Shown piece after piece: positions 7,640-15,643 of a stretch of 40,878 bases of DNA. Positions within the stretch are counted from its first letter, which is position 1; each line of letters starts with the position of its first letter. Below the pieces are notes generated by a model that saw only the letters and a program-made list of their open reading frames with translations, had not been told where the DNA came from and made no database searches. The stretch lies in the NCBI GenBank assembly GCA_035551475.1, contig DASZMX010000079.1, positions 1 to 40,878 on the forward strand, written 5' to 3'. This DNA is from DASZMX01 sp035551475 (GTDB lineage Bacteria; Verrucomicrobiota; Verrucomicrobiia; Limisphaerales; Palsa-1400). The position numbers and the translations under genes are program-made.

Positions 7640-10600
7640 TTACTCCTCCGCGAAAAGGTATTCGAGATCGGCTTTGGAAAGGTTGGTGGCGAAGCCTTGT
7701 TCGCCGAGGACGTCGGCGATGGTTTGGGCTTTGCGCTGTTGCAGCTCCCAGATTTTTTCCTCGACGGTGCCGGGGGCGATGAGGCGGTAGGCGTTGACAG
7801 TCTCGGTCTGGCCAATGCGATGCGAGCGATCGATGGCCTGGGCTTCGACGGCGGGGTTCCACCACGGATCGTAAAGCATGACGTAGCTGGCGCTGGTCAG
7901 ATTGAGGCCGGTGCCGGCGGCGCGGAGACTGAGGAGGAAGATGGAGCCGTGCGGGTCGTCCTGAAAATTCTGCATGACTTCCTGGCGGTTCTTGGTTTCG
8001 CCGGTGAGGATGTGCGTGCGAATCTGGCGCGTGGCGCATTCTTTTTCCAAAATGCGAAGCATCTGCACGAATTGGCTAAAGACGAGCACCTTCTGGTTTT
8101 CCGCGATGAGCGGCTCGATCAATTCAAAGAGCGTCTCGGTCTTGCCGGAAGGGGAATCGTTGCCGACCAGTTGGGGATGACAACAAATCTGGCGCAAACG
8201 GGTCAAGGCGGCGAGGACATGAATGGAGCTGCGGCCCACGCCGCGTTCGGCCACGCAATTCATGACTTCTTCGCGGCTGCGGCGGAGCTCGGCCAGATAT
8301 AACTTGCGTTGCTCCTCGCCGAGGTCGCAATCGCGGCGCTGCTCGATGCGGTCGGGCAGATCGCGGGCGACTTCCCGCTTCAAACGGCGCAGGAGCAGCG
8401 GACGGAGCTTGGCGGAAAGACGGCGCCGGGCGATGCGTTGTTCATCGATGGCATGCTCGCCGCGCGGCTCGTATTTCTCGCGGAATTTTTGCTGGGCTCC
8501 AAGGTAGCCGGGCTGGATGAAATCCACGATGCTCCACAAATCGAGCAGGCGGTTTTCCATCGGAGTCCCGGTGAGGGCCAGGCGCTGTTCGGCGCGCAGT
8601 TGTTTGACAGAGTGCGTGATTTGCGCGTCGGGATTCTTGATGAATTGCGCTTCGTCCAACACGACGGCGCGGAAGGAAAATTTAAGCAACGCTTCCAGGT
8701 CGCGGCGCAGGAGCGCGTAGTTGGTCACGATCAAATCGTGCTGCGGAATCTGGCGGCGAAGATTGTGGCGCGCGGCGCCGCTTTCGAGCACGAGGACTTT
8801 CAGGTCGGGCGTGAACCGCTCGGCTTCGCGCCGCCAATTGTGCAGCACGGACGCCGGGCAAATCACGAGCGAAGGCGCGTGATTGGGAGATTGCGCCTTG
8901 AGCCACGCGAGCCAGGACAACGTCTGCAAGGTTTTGCCCAAGCCCATGTCGTCGGCCAGGATGCCGCCGAGCTTATGGCGGCTTAGATGCGTGAGGAAAT
9001 TGAAGCCGGCTTTTTGGTACGGGCGCAATTCCGCCGTGACGTTGGCGGGCAAATCGGTGGAGGGCACCCCGGTGAATTCCGCCAGGTTTTTGCGGAGCGC
9101 GACGGCTTGCGGTGAATCGCCAAATTTGCCGAGGCCGAGTTCGTCGAGATGCGCGGCTTGTTCGAGGCCGAGCCGCTGGGGCATGGGAGCGAGGCCATCG
9201 ACGCCCAGATCGGCCATGGTTTCATGGGCGGCCTGGACGGCGCCGGCGTCGAGTTCGAGCCAACCGGCGTCGGGCAATTTGATGAAGCGGCCTTTGGCGG
9301 ATTGCAAACGCTGCAAATCCGCCGGCGTCAATTTCAGCCCCTCCGCTTCCCATTCCGCGGAGACGGCGAGCCAATCAATGCCACTGCCATTGACCACCAC
9401 GAGCGGGCGCAACGGGCGCGGCGCGAGGAACAGCCGATGAAACGCCGGATTGCCCAGGTATTCGGCTTGGGGCGGACGCTCCGGCCAGGCGGCGGAAAGG
9501 ACGGCAAGGAAATTTTCATTGGCGTCGCCCACCCAGAGCCCCGGCTCGGGCGTGAACCAATCCAGGCGGCGCAGCCATTGCAGCGCGGCATCGAGTCGCG
9601 GATCGTCGAGGATGCGCGGTTTTTCCGCAGGCAAAAGGCGCGGCTCTTCGGCTTCCCATTCGTGGCTGGTCCAGCGCCAGGAAGTTTGGTCGCGTTCGCA
9701 GGTGGCGAGCAGGCGCAGGCGCACCACGTCATCGACCAGCTCAAAAATAAAGCGCGGAACAGCGGTGTCCACGGTGCATAACTGCCCCCAATCCACCCCG
9801 CCGCTGGATTGCGTTTTGCGGAGCTTGGTCAGCAGGCGCCGGCTCAGCTTGCTTACGGGCAGCGAGGGACGTTCCGCCCACGAATTGAGCAAATCATCCG
9901 GCGGCGCGCTCTTCAGCAGATAAAATGTGTTATCGACCAGCACGATGGACGGCCGTCCGGCAAAGAACTTGATGGAATTCAGCGGGCGGGTCTGGCCTTC
10001 CGGCAATGTCACCTGATGCGTAAACAGCAATTCATCGCCGACGCGCTCCAGATGCGGGTTGAGCTCGACGAGCCGGCCCTGAAATTGCAGCGTGGCCTTG
10101 GACTCAGCCATTTGCAGGCGCGCTTTGTCGCCCCAACGCACCAGCCATTGGAGCAGCTCCAAGCCTGTCAAGACGAGCGATTCCCACAAACCCTCGGGAT
10201 CGGCGTGGGCCTCGGCGAGCCATTGGATGAATTGCCAGTCGGCTTGCGAGAAAAGCTCCTGTTCATGCGCCGAACGGGTCGTGAGATCCACCACCTCGGC
10301 CAAGGTGCGGATTTTTTCACCAGTGCGCTGGCGGGTAATATGGAATTCGACCGACAAACCGTGCAGGCCGGGATTTTCCTCCAGCGGCTTGGGGCGGCAG
10401 GTGACGCGCACGCTGGCGCGCGGCGTATCGAACTGCGGCGGGGTCGTGGGAAAAAGCCAATGCTCAATCTGGCTGGCCAGGCGATGCTCTTTCTCGGCTT
10501 GCTCGATTTCAGCGAAACGCTGGAGGTTGGCATGCGCCAGCAGTTCCGTGGGCAACGAGCGGTTGGCGCGCAGAAAGAGGATGGCGGTTTCTTCCAGCCG

Positions 10601-10894
10601 TTTCTTGCCCTTGGACGAAACCAAACGCGGCCACCAATCGGCCGCAGGAAAGTCTTTGCGGGAAAGCTGGAGTTTCTCGAAGTAATCCTCCAGCAGAAGC
10701 CAGGCGCGCTGGGGATCGCCGCATTCGGCAAAAATCTTCAGCAACTCCGTGCGCTCCGCGACGGCGGCTTTGGAGTCGGAAAGCTCACGGCGCAAATCCG
10801 CCTGCGCTCCGTAGGCCCGGGCGAGCACGGAGTGATGGGCGTCGTATTTGGTCGTGGTCCCGGAACTCTGCCCTATTTTTCGATTGCTCTTCAC
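7640..10894 (-). CDS. SNF2-family DEAD/DEAH helicase (Swi2/Snf2-type ATPase)
   Basis: ATP-driven double-stranded DNA translocase of the bacterial SNF2 class, cytoplasmic, with an unassigned cellular role. Residues about 1-560 are the long N-terminal region common to these proteins (possibly SNF2_assoc-like). The helicase motifs follow in order: Walker A ADDMGLGKTLQTLSW near residue 645, motif Ib VICPASVLHNWRREAE, Walker B VVLDEAQFIKNPD near 746, motif III LALTGTPMENRLLDLWS, then helicase-C motifs KVLVFSQFVQMLRILE near 938, LLSLRAAGTGLNLTSA and WWNPAVEAQAIDRSHRIGQ near 1025. The frame is open to a TTG at 11041, but I prefer the GTG at 10894 (1084 residues). The extra 49 codons do not look like protein, and the GTG overlaps the stop of an upstream small ORF by GTGA, a sign of translational coupling. 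Confidence 0.92.
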   Translation of the reverse strand: MKSNRKIGQSSGTTTKYDAHHSVLARAYGAQADLRRELSDSKAAVAERTELLKIFAECGDPQRAWLLLEDYFEKLQLSRKDFPAADWWPRLVSSKGKKRLEETAILFLRANRSLPTELLAHANLQRFAEIEQAEKEHRLASQIEHWLFPTTPPQFDTPRASVRVTCRPKPLEENPGLHGLSVEFHITRQRTGEKIRTLAEVVDLTTRSAHEQELFSQADWQFIQWLAEAHADPEGLWESLVLTGLELLQWLVRWGDKARLQMAESKATLQFQGRLVELNPHLERVGDELLFTHQVTLPEGQTRPLNSIKFFAGRPSIVLVDNTFYLLKSAPPDDLLNSWAERPSLPVSKLSRRLLTKLRKTQSSGGVDWGQLCTVDTAVPRFIFELVDDVVRLRLLATCERDQTSWRWTSHEWEAEEPRLLPAEKPRILDDPRLDAALQWLRRLDWFTPEPGLWVGDANENFLAVLSAAWPERPPQAEYLGNPAFHRLFLAPRPLRPLVVVNGSGIDWLAVSAEWEAEGLKLTPADLQRLQSAKGRFIKLPDAGWLELDAGAVQAAHETMADLGVDGLAPMPQRLGLEQAAHLDELGLGKFGDSPQAVALRKNLAEFTGVPSTDLPANVTAELRPYQKAGFNFLTHLSRHKLGGILADDMGLGKTLQTLSWLAWLKAQSPNHAPSLVICPASVLHNWRREAERFTPDLKVLVLESGAARHNLRRQIPQHDLIVTNYALLRRDLEALLKFSFRAVVLDEAQFIKNPDAQITHSVKQLRAEQRLALTGTPMENRLLDLWSIVDFIQPGYLGAQQKFREKYEPRGEHAIDEQRIARRRLSAKLRPLLLRRLKREVARDLPDRIEQRRDCDLGEEQRKLYLAELRRSREEVMNCVAERGVGRSSIHVLAALTRLRQICCHPQLVGNDSPSGKTETLFELIEPLIAENQKVLVFSQFVQMLRILEKECATRQIRTHILTGETKNRQEVMQNFQDDPHGSIFLLSLRAAGTGLNLTSASYVMLYDPWWNPAVEAQAIDRSHRIGQTETVNAYRLIAPGTVEEKIWELQQRKAQTIADVLGEQGFATNLSKADLEYLFAEE

Positions 10895-11064
10895 CGTTGG
10901 TTTTTCTGGCAGCAATTGCGGCAATTGATCTCGACATATCCGGCGCCAAGAGTCAATTGAAAAGGGCCGAAAAGTGTGACGCCGAACAGGTTCGCGGACG
11001 GATTTAGGGCTCTTTGCGGCACATCTTCCAGTTTGCCACAACGGCGGGACGACTCAAGCGCCAT
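10891..11064 (-). CDS. Possible small zinc-ribbon protein coupled to the SNF2 helicase
   Basis: In a frame different from the helicase, an ATG at 11064 opens a 57-codon ORF (MALESSRRCGKLEDVPQ...) that ends in VEINCRNCCQKNQR and a TGA overlapping the helicase GTG by four bases. The same frame is open upstream to 11148 and there encodes LNCHRCENRLDPF, a second CxxC. Together the two CxxC pairs resemble a zinc ribbon. No ATG, GTG or TTG starts the longer form: the nearest ATG (11141) is in another frame and stops after five codons. So the gene either begins at 11064 without the first Cys pair, uses a rare start such as the ATT at 11133, or is frameshifted. Function unknown. Confidence 0.35.
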   Translation of the reverse strand: MALESSRRCGKLEDVPQRALNPSANLFGVTLFGPFQLTLGAGYVEINCRNCCQKNQR

Positions 11065-11190
11065 GCGGCGGCCGCCGATAGGAATTGAGAATGGATCGAG
11101 GCGATTTTCGCATCGATGACAATTTAGGCGAATTTTGACATGAAAGCGTCAATCACACATCTTGGCATTGCGGCTGCTAAACCTGATGGC

Positions 11191-11340
11191 ATGGATAACA
11201 GCATCAACAAAGAGTCGTTCTCGTTACTGGCAATTTTTACCCTGATCGCCGCCGCCGTCATGGCCAAGCTCAAAGCGACCATGGATGAACAAGCTCCCGT
11301 CGGCTACGAGGACGAAAACGGCTTCCACTACGGCGCGTAA
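11191..11340 (+). CDS. Small single-span membrane protein
   Basis: A 49-residue peptide starting MDNSINKESF, with a hydrophobic segment SLLAIFTLIAAAVMA (about residues 11-25) followed by a charged tail ending PVGYEDENGFHYGA. The tail has the look of a conserved small-protein terminus rather than random translation. The frame is also open from an ATG at 11140, which would add 17 residues; no strong ribosome binding site separates the two. It is divergent from the zinc-ribbon/helicase pair and convergent with feoB. No function is assigned. Confidence 0.45.
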   Translation: MDNSINKESFSLLAIFTLIAAAVMAKLKATMDEQAPVGYEDENGFHYGA

Positions 11341-11416
11341 GCGGCGTTTGACTGCGCCAGGCCCGGCCGCGACTCGCGCGGCGGATGGCTGACGTTTGTC
11401 AAACATGGCAGTTTCT

Positions 11417-11437
11417 GCCGATTTTCGGCGCTTTTTT
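11417..11437 (+). terminator. Possible weak intrinsic terminator after the small membrane protein
   Basis: GCCGA (11417-11421), a TTT loop, TCGGC (11425-11429), two bases and then T6 (11432-11437). The stem is only 5 bp. The rest of 11341-11591 shows no gene. Confidence 0.3.
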
Positions 11438-11591
11438 CCTCGTTCTTCTTCCGTTTCCCTCGTTTCCCTTCTCCTCCTCGGACGCAGTGTGCCTTGAACC
11501 GGCGGCGGGGCGCTGTCTTGGAGCGAGACACGTCCCACGCAGACAAGACAGTTGGACAGTTGACAACGGAGGGCGCGCCTTCGCAGGTTTG

Positions 11592-13754
11592 CTACTTGAA
11601 GCCGAGAAGATGCCCGCCGTGCCAGGTGACGAAGGCGAAAATCCAGGCCAGCGCTCCCATATAGACCCATTGGAAAACAGGCCATTTCCAAGTGTTGGTC
11701 TCGCGGCGAACAATGGCTACCGTGCTGACACACTGCAAGGCCAGGACATAAAAGACCATCAGCGTAATCGCCGTGAGCGGCGTGTAGATGGACGTGCCGT
11801 CGGCGCGTTTCTGGTCGCGCATGACCTGGGCCAGATTGTGGACTTGGGCCGATTCGTCACTGCCCTCGGCGACGTTATAGACAATGGCCATGGTGCTGAC
11901 GAAGACTTCCCGGGCGGCGAACGATGAGACAATGCCGATCCCCATTTTCCAATCGAAACCCAGCGGCGCAATCACCGGCTGCAAGGCGCGGCCGGCATGG
12001 CCCGCGTAACTTTGGCGAAGCTGCTCGCCGGCGGCGGCGGTTTCGGATTGGCCGGGCTGCGCGGGAATCCGGGGATGCGTGGCCAGGAACCACAGCAGAA
12101 TATTGATTCCCAGAATGACCGTGCCAGCGCGGCGCAGGAAAAGTTTGGAACGATCCCACATGTGGCGGACTACAATGCGCGCCAGCGGGCGTTTGTAGGG
12201 CGGAAGTTCCATGACGAGCATGGGGGTTTCGCCTTTGAGCAGGGTTTTCTTGAAGATCCACGCCATGCCGAGCGCCACCACAATCCCCAGCAGATACATG
12301 CTCAGGAGCGTTACGCTTTGCGTAAAGGCGTGCGCGGGCAGGCAGGCGGCGATCAACAGCGTATAAACCGGCAGCCGCGCCGAACAACTCATCAGCGGCG
12401 CAACGAGAATCGTGACCAGGCGATCTTTGCGGGTCTCGATGGTGCGGGTGGCCATGATCCCGGGAATGGCGCAGGCAAAAGAACTCAGCATGGGAATGAA
12501 GCTCTTGCCGTGCAGCCCGACCTTGCTCATGAGCCGGTCCATGAGAAACGCCGCGCGCGCCATGTAGCCCGTGTCTTCCAGCAGCCCGATAAACAAAAAC
12601 AGCAAACAAATCTGCGGCAAAAACACCACCACGGCCCCCACCCCTTGAATCACGCCTTTGACGAGCAAGGATTGCAATTCGCCCGGCGGCACAATGCGGC
12701 CCACAGTGTTCCCCGCGAAATCAAACATGGCCTGCAACAGGTTCATGGGAACCTGCGCGAAGGTAAATATGGTCAGGAACATCAAGGCCATGATCCCGAT
12801 GAAGATCAATAGCCCCCAAACTTTATGCGTCACCCACCGGTCAAGACGGTCGCTGAAATTCTCGCCCAACCCGGCGCTCTCGCCTGCCGTCACCGTTTGT
12901 TGAATGGCGGCAATGCGTTCGTAACGGGCTTCAATGGGGCCGCTGCGCCAATCCAAACCCGCTTCTTCGAGGCGGGCGCGCGCGGTCACCACCGCTTCCC
13001 GGCCCTTCGTGGCATACGGCCCGTTGTCGGCGCGGAGAAATTTTTCGTCGGCCAGAATGAGCAAAGCTTCCGCACGCGCCGAGGCGCGCCGGGCGCCAAT
13101 CTCCGCCGCCAACGCCGCCACCTCCGCTTCGAAGGCGGGCGCCAGGCGGCAAAAGCTCCGGGAGGTTCCTGCGCGCGGCTGTCCTTGGGCGGCCTCCAGG
13201 ATTTGGCTGCGCAACACCTTCATCCCCTGCCCTGTGCTGGCCACCATCGGGATCACCGAGGTCCCCAATTCCCGGCTCAGCGCCGCGTCGTCGATTTTTT
13301 GGCCATTCGACTCCGCGACATCCACCATGTTTAACGCGATAATGGTTGGATGACCCAGCTCAATGACCTGCGTCGCGAAGTAAAGATTGCGCTCCAGGTT
13401 GGAAGCATCCACCACAACCACGACCAGCGAGGGCGGCGGCACGCCGGGCAGCCGCTCCAGCAGAACGTCGCGGGCGATTTGTTCATCGAGAGACTGGGGG
13501 CTGAGGCTGTAGGTGCCAGGCAAGTCGAGCACGATAATGGAATCATCCGCGCCCTGCAGGCGGCCTTCCTTGCGCTCCACCGTGACGCCCGCGTAATTGC
13601 CCACCCGCGCCCGCAAGCCGGTCAGGGCGTTAAACACCGTGGTTTTGCCGGAATTCGGGTTGCCAGTCAATACTACTTGAAACGTGGCGGCGGCGGAGCG
13701 CAGCGGCGCCACTGAACCTGCCCCCACGGCCCCGGGTGTCTCGAGATTCGGCAT
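11592..13754 (-). CDS. feoB: Ferrous iron transporter FeoB
   Basis: Inner-membrane Fe(II) permease with an N-terminal G-protein domain. The GTPase motifs are G1 GNPNSGKTTVFNALTG (residues 31-46), the G2 region VGNYAGVTVERKEG, G3 DLPGTYSLSP (near 77) and G4 NMVD (near 140). A helical spacer leads to the transmembrane Gate domains from about residue 305 (LLIFIGIMALMFLTIFTFA). The conserved LLEDTGYMARAAFLMDRLM with the G.HGKSFIPMLSSFACAIPG segment follows, then a second Gate with ELPPYKRP. Its 720 residues fit the family. The start ATG overlaps the stop of the upstream feoA (ATGA), so the two are translationally coupled. It is the last gene of a feoA-like, feoA, feoB operon. Confidence 0.97.
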   Translation of the reverse strand: MPNLETPGAVGAGSVAPLRSAAATFQVVLTGNPNSGKTTVFNALTGLRARVGNYAGVTVERKEGRLQGADDSIIVLDLPGTYSLSPQSLDEQIARDVLLERLPGVPPPSLVVVVVDASNLERNLYFATQVIELGHPTIIALNMVDVAESNGQKIDDAALSRELGTSVIPMVASTGQGMKVLRSQILEAAQGQPRAGTSRSFCRLAPAFEAEVAALAAEIGARRASARAEALLILADEKFLRADNGPYATKGREAVVTARARLEEAGLDWRSGPIEARYERIAAIQQTVTAGESAGLGENFSDRLDRWVTHKVWGLLIFIGIMALMFLTIFTFAQVPMNLLQAMFDFAGNTVGRIVPPGELQSLLVKGVIQGVGAVVVFLPQICLLFLFIGLLEDTGYMARAAFLMDRLMSKVGLHGKSFIPMLSSFACAIPGIMATRTIETRKDRLVTILVAPLMSCSARLPVYTLLIAACLPAHAFTQSVTLLSMYLLGIVVALGMAWIFKKTLLKGETPMLVMELPPYKRPLARIVVRHMWDRSKLFLRRAGTVILGINILLWFLATHPRIPAQPGQSETAAAGEQLRQSYAGHAGRALQPVIAPLGFDWKMGIGIVSSFAAREVFVSTMAIVYNVAEGSDESAQVHNLAQVMRDQKRADGTSIYTPLTAITLMVFYVLALQCVSTVAIVRRETNTWKWPVFQWVYMGALAWIFAFVTWHGGHLLGFK

Positions 13755-13993
13755 CAGGTGGCGCGGACGAGGATTTGTTCGGCGTCCTGGCGGCGCAGGG
13801 TCAAATGGTAACCGCGCACTTTGATCTCGACGGGGTCGCCGAGCGGCGCGAAACGCACGAGCTGGACAGGGGTGCCGACGAGGAGGCCCATTTCCAGAAG
13901 GCGCCCGCGTTGGTCGGGGCGCAGCTTGATCTCGGTGACGGTGGCGGCGCCGCCAATTTTAAGGGAGGTCAGCGGTTGACTCTCTTCAGGCAT
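13754..13993 (-). CDS. feoA: FeoA domain protein
   Basis: A 79-residue SH3-like FeoA protein, thought to support FeoB activity at the cytoplasmic face. It shows the family pattern LTSLKIGGAATVTEIKL...RGRLLEMGLLVGTPVQLVRFAPLGDPVEIKVRGYHLTLRRQDAE. That covers the LxxL..G....I, RLLEMGL..G, and PLGDPVEI..RG..L.LR..DA motifs. It overlaps feoB by ATGA and starts 12 nt after the stop of the upstream feoA-like gene. Confidence 0.95.
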   Translation of the reverse strand: MPEESQPLTSLKIGGAATVTEIKLRPDQRGRLLEMGLLVGTPVQLVRFAPLGDPVEIKVRGYHLTLRRQDAEQILVRAT

Positions 13994-14005
13994 AGGGCCG
14001 GCTGG

Positions 14006-14386
14006 TTAAGCGACCTTTTGGCGGGCAAGCGGCTCCACGAGAATGCGTTCCGCCAGGCGGGCGCTAATGCCCAGGCGGGCGTTGCAGACCTGGCAAATAA
14101 GGCTGCTTTGACGGCTCAGGAGCTTGATCTTTTGTTCTTCGCAGAAGCCCATTTCCCGCAAGCGATGGGTCAATTCGGGCGAAGCGGAAAGCTGCTTGAT
14201 GCGCACGGCCACGCCGGCATTGACCTGGCTCAACGGGCACAAAAACGGCTGCGGACAATTGTCCGCATCGTCGTTGTCAGAGGCCGGGCGCTTTTGGCTC
14301 ACGTCTTTGAGGTTAGACCAAGCCTCCGGAACATGCAAGCCTCGGAAACAGCCGCCGGCCCGAGCAACGTCACTTAAGGACTTCAT
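14006..14386 (-). CDS. FeoA-like protein with Cys-containing N-terminal extension
   Basis: The C-terminal half is a FeoA domain: PLSQVNAGVAVRIKQL, then LTHRLREMGFCEEQKIKLL and ARLGISARLAERILVEPL. About 45 residues precede it, with Cys in DNCPQPFLCPLS; a further CxxC (ICQVC) lies where classical FeoA has the region before the final strand. Four Cys could bind a metal or cluster, which is inference only. I chose the ATG at 14386, with GGA six bases upstream. The frame is open to an ATG at 14434, which would leave only 31 nt to the divergent lipoprotein gene. It is the first gene of the feo operon. Iron control would be expected, but I did not identify a Fur box. Confidence 0.85.
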   Translation of the reverse strand: MKSLSDVARAGGCFRGLHVPEAWSNLKDVSQKRPASDNDDADNCPQPFLCPLSQVNAGVAVRIKQLSASPELTHRLREMGFCEEQKIKLLSRQSSLICQVCNARLGISARLAERILVEPLARQKVA

Positions 14387-14408
14387 TACCATTCCGAATG
14401 ACAATTGC

Positions 14409-14437
14409 TTGACAAAGCAGCGCGAGATGTTCATTGT
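14409..14437 (+). promoter_or_regulatory. Possible promoter for the lipoprotein gene
   Basis: TTGACA at 14409-14414, a 17-nt spacer, and a poor -10 (CATTGT, 14432-14437). It is upstream of the ATG at 14466. If feoA starts at 14434 instead of 14386 this overlaps coding sequence. Confidence 0.2.
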
Positions 14438-14465
14438 CGCCGCCGCCTAAACTAAAAACCGGTTT

Positions 14466-15548
14466 ATGAAAAAGGAATTGATCCTCTGGGTGGCGGTGAT
14501 CGGACTTCTTACGGGATGCGGCACAGATTATCGGGTGCCTTCCGTCATTTGCACCAAAAAGCCCTACGCGACAACTTGGAGCAAGATGGCAAAATCCCGG
14601 GTCCTGACCGACATCGATGCGCGCTGGACCTATATCAATCCCTACACCTACAACCCGATGGCAATGACATCGGCCAAAAAGCCCACCCTAAAAGACGGCG
14701 CCGACTCCTATTATAAGTTGGCCATGACCAGCGCTACGGAAGACGACCGGCAACGCTATCGCAACGCGCTGCAAGATGCCATTCTCGACGTCGTCACGGA
14801 AGCCACTGCGCAACATTTGGCGGAGCTCAAAGGCACGGAGAACGCCGTAAACCTATTTTTAGGAGCCGCGACGCTCGGGCTCTCGGGCGGCGCCGCCGTG
14901 GTGGGAGGAACCGCCGCGCGCGCGCTGGCTGCCTCTGCCGCCGGCACTGCGGGCGCGCGGTCATTGGTGAACGAGCAGGTCTATCGCAACACGTTCGTGG
15001 AATCGGTCACCGCTTTGATTCAGCGCGACCAGGCGGATTTCAAACGAGAAATCCTCCGGCGCCAGACCACCAACTCCACGCTTTATCCCGTGGACGCCGC
15101 CATTATGGACGCCAAGGAATACGAGACGCGCGGCGGCTTTTACAATGGCCTTTCCCTGCTCCAGGTGGCCGTCCAAAACCAGGTGCAAGGCCGGACCAAC
15201 GCCGTCCCCATCAATCAAATATCGCAAGCCGTGCAAGTGACCTCCACGCTGCCCGCCACCGGAACCATCACCCATGCCGCCGTGGCAACGACTCCCACCA
15301 CGGCCACCGTGACCGTCAGCGGCTCCGGTTTCAGCGTGCTGGATTTAAACAATATTCAGAACAGCGTGGAAACTGTGAAGGCGATATCGGCCTTCGCCGC
15401 CAGCGACTCCCAATTGACCATCACATTTCAGACTGCGCTCACGGCCGTCCCCAGTCCGGCGGACGTGACGGACACCGTCACCTTCACTTACAATCAAGGC
15501 GGCGGATCACACACCTTGAAATTTCCGGTGAAGATCACCGTGCAATAA
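14466..15548 (+). CDS. Predicted lipoprotein, unknown function
   Basis: A 360-residue protein with a lipoprotein signal: MKKELILWVAVIGLLTGC, lipobox LLTGC with Cys at 18. The N-terminal part includes many Tyr/Pro residues (ARWTYINPYTYNPMAM). A Gly/Ala-rich hydrophobic segment follows at about 130-165 (LFLGAATLGLSGGAAVVGG). The C-terminal 100 residues are beta-rich (TATVTVSGSGFSVLDLNN, SQLTITFQTALTAVPSPADV) and resemble an Ig-like or IPT/TIG domain. It is presumably anchored at the outer or inner membrane facing the periplasm. It is divergent from the feo operon; whether it is linked to iron is unknown. Confidence 0.75.
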   Translation: MKKELILWVAVIGLLTGCGTDYRVPSVICTKKPYATTWSKMAKSRVLTDIDARWTYINPYTYNPMAMTSAKKPTLKDGADSYYKLAMTSATEDDRQRYRNALQDAILDVVTEATAQHLAELKGTENAVNLFLGAATLGLSGGAAVVGGTAARALAASAAGTAGARSLVNEQVYRNTFVESVTALIQRDQADFKREILRRQTTNSTLYPVDAAIMDAKEYETRGGFYNGLSLLQVAVQNQVQGRTNAVPINQISQAVQVTSTLPATGTITHAAVATTPTTATVTVSGSGFSVLDLNNIQNSVETVKAISAFAASDSQLTITFQTALTAVPSPADVTDTVTFTYNQGGGSHTLKFPVKITVQ

Positions 15549-15566
15549 AGAGGCGGCGGCGGGAAA

Positions 15567-15612
15567 AATTGCGGGTGATTTTCGATTAACCGGCAATTCT
15601 TGCTCGTTTTTT
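15567..15612 (+). terminator. Possible intrinsic terminator after the lipoprotein gene
   Basis: AATTGCGGGT (15567-15576) pairs with ACCGGCAATT (15589-15598) with one mismatch. The loop is 12 nt, and T6 lies at 15607-15612, eight bases after the stem. The offset of the T-run lowers confidence. Confidence 0.35.
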
Positions 15613-15643
15613 GGGGCGCGGGGATATATGGGTGAGGGAATTT

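Noticed and set aside
9809..10960. 383-codon plus-strand ORF opposite the SNF2 gene
   Set aside because: Antisense shadow caused by high GC; no domain or ribosome binding site.
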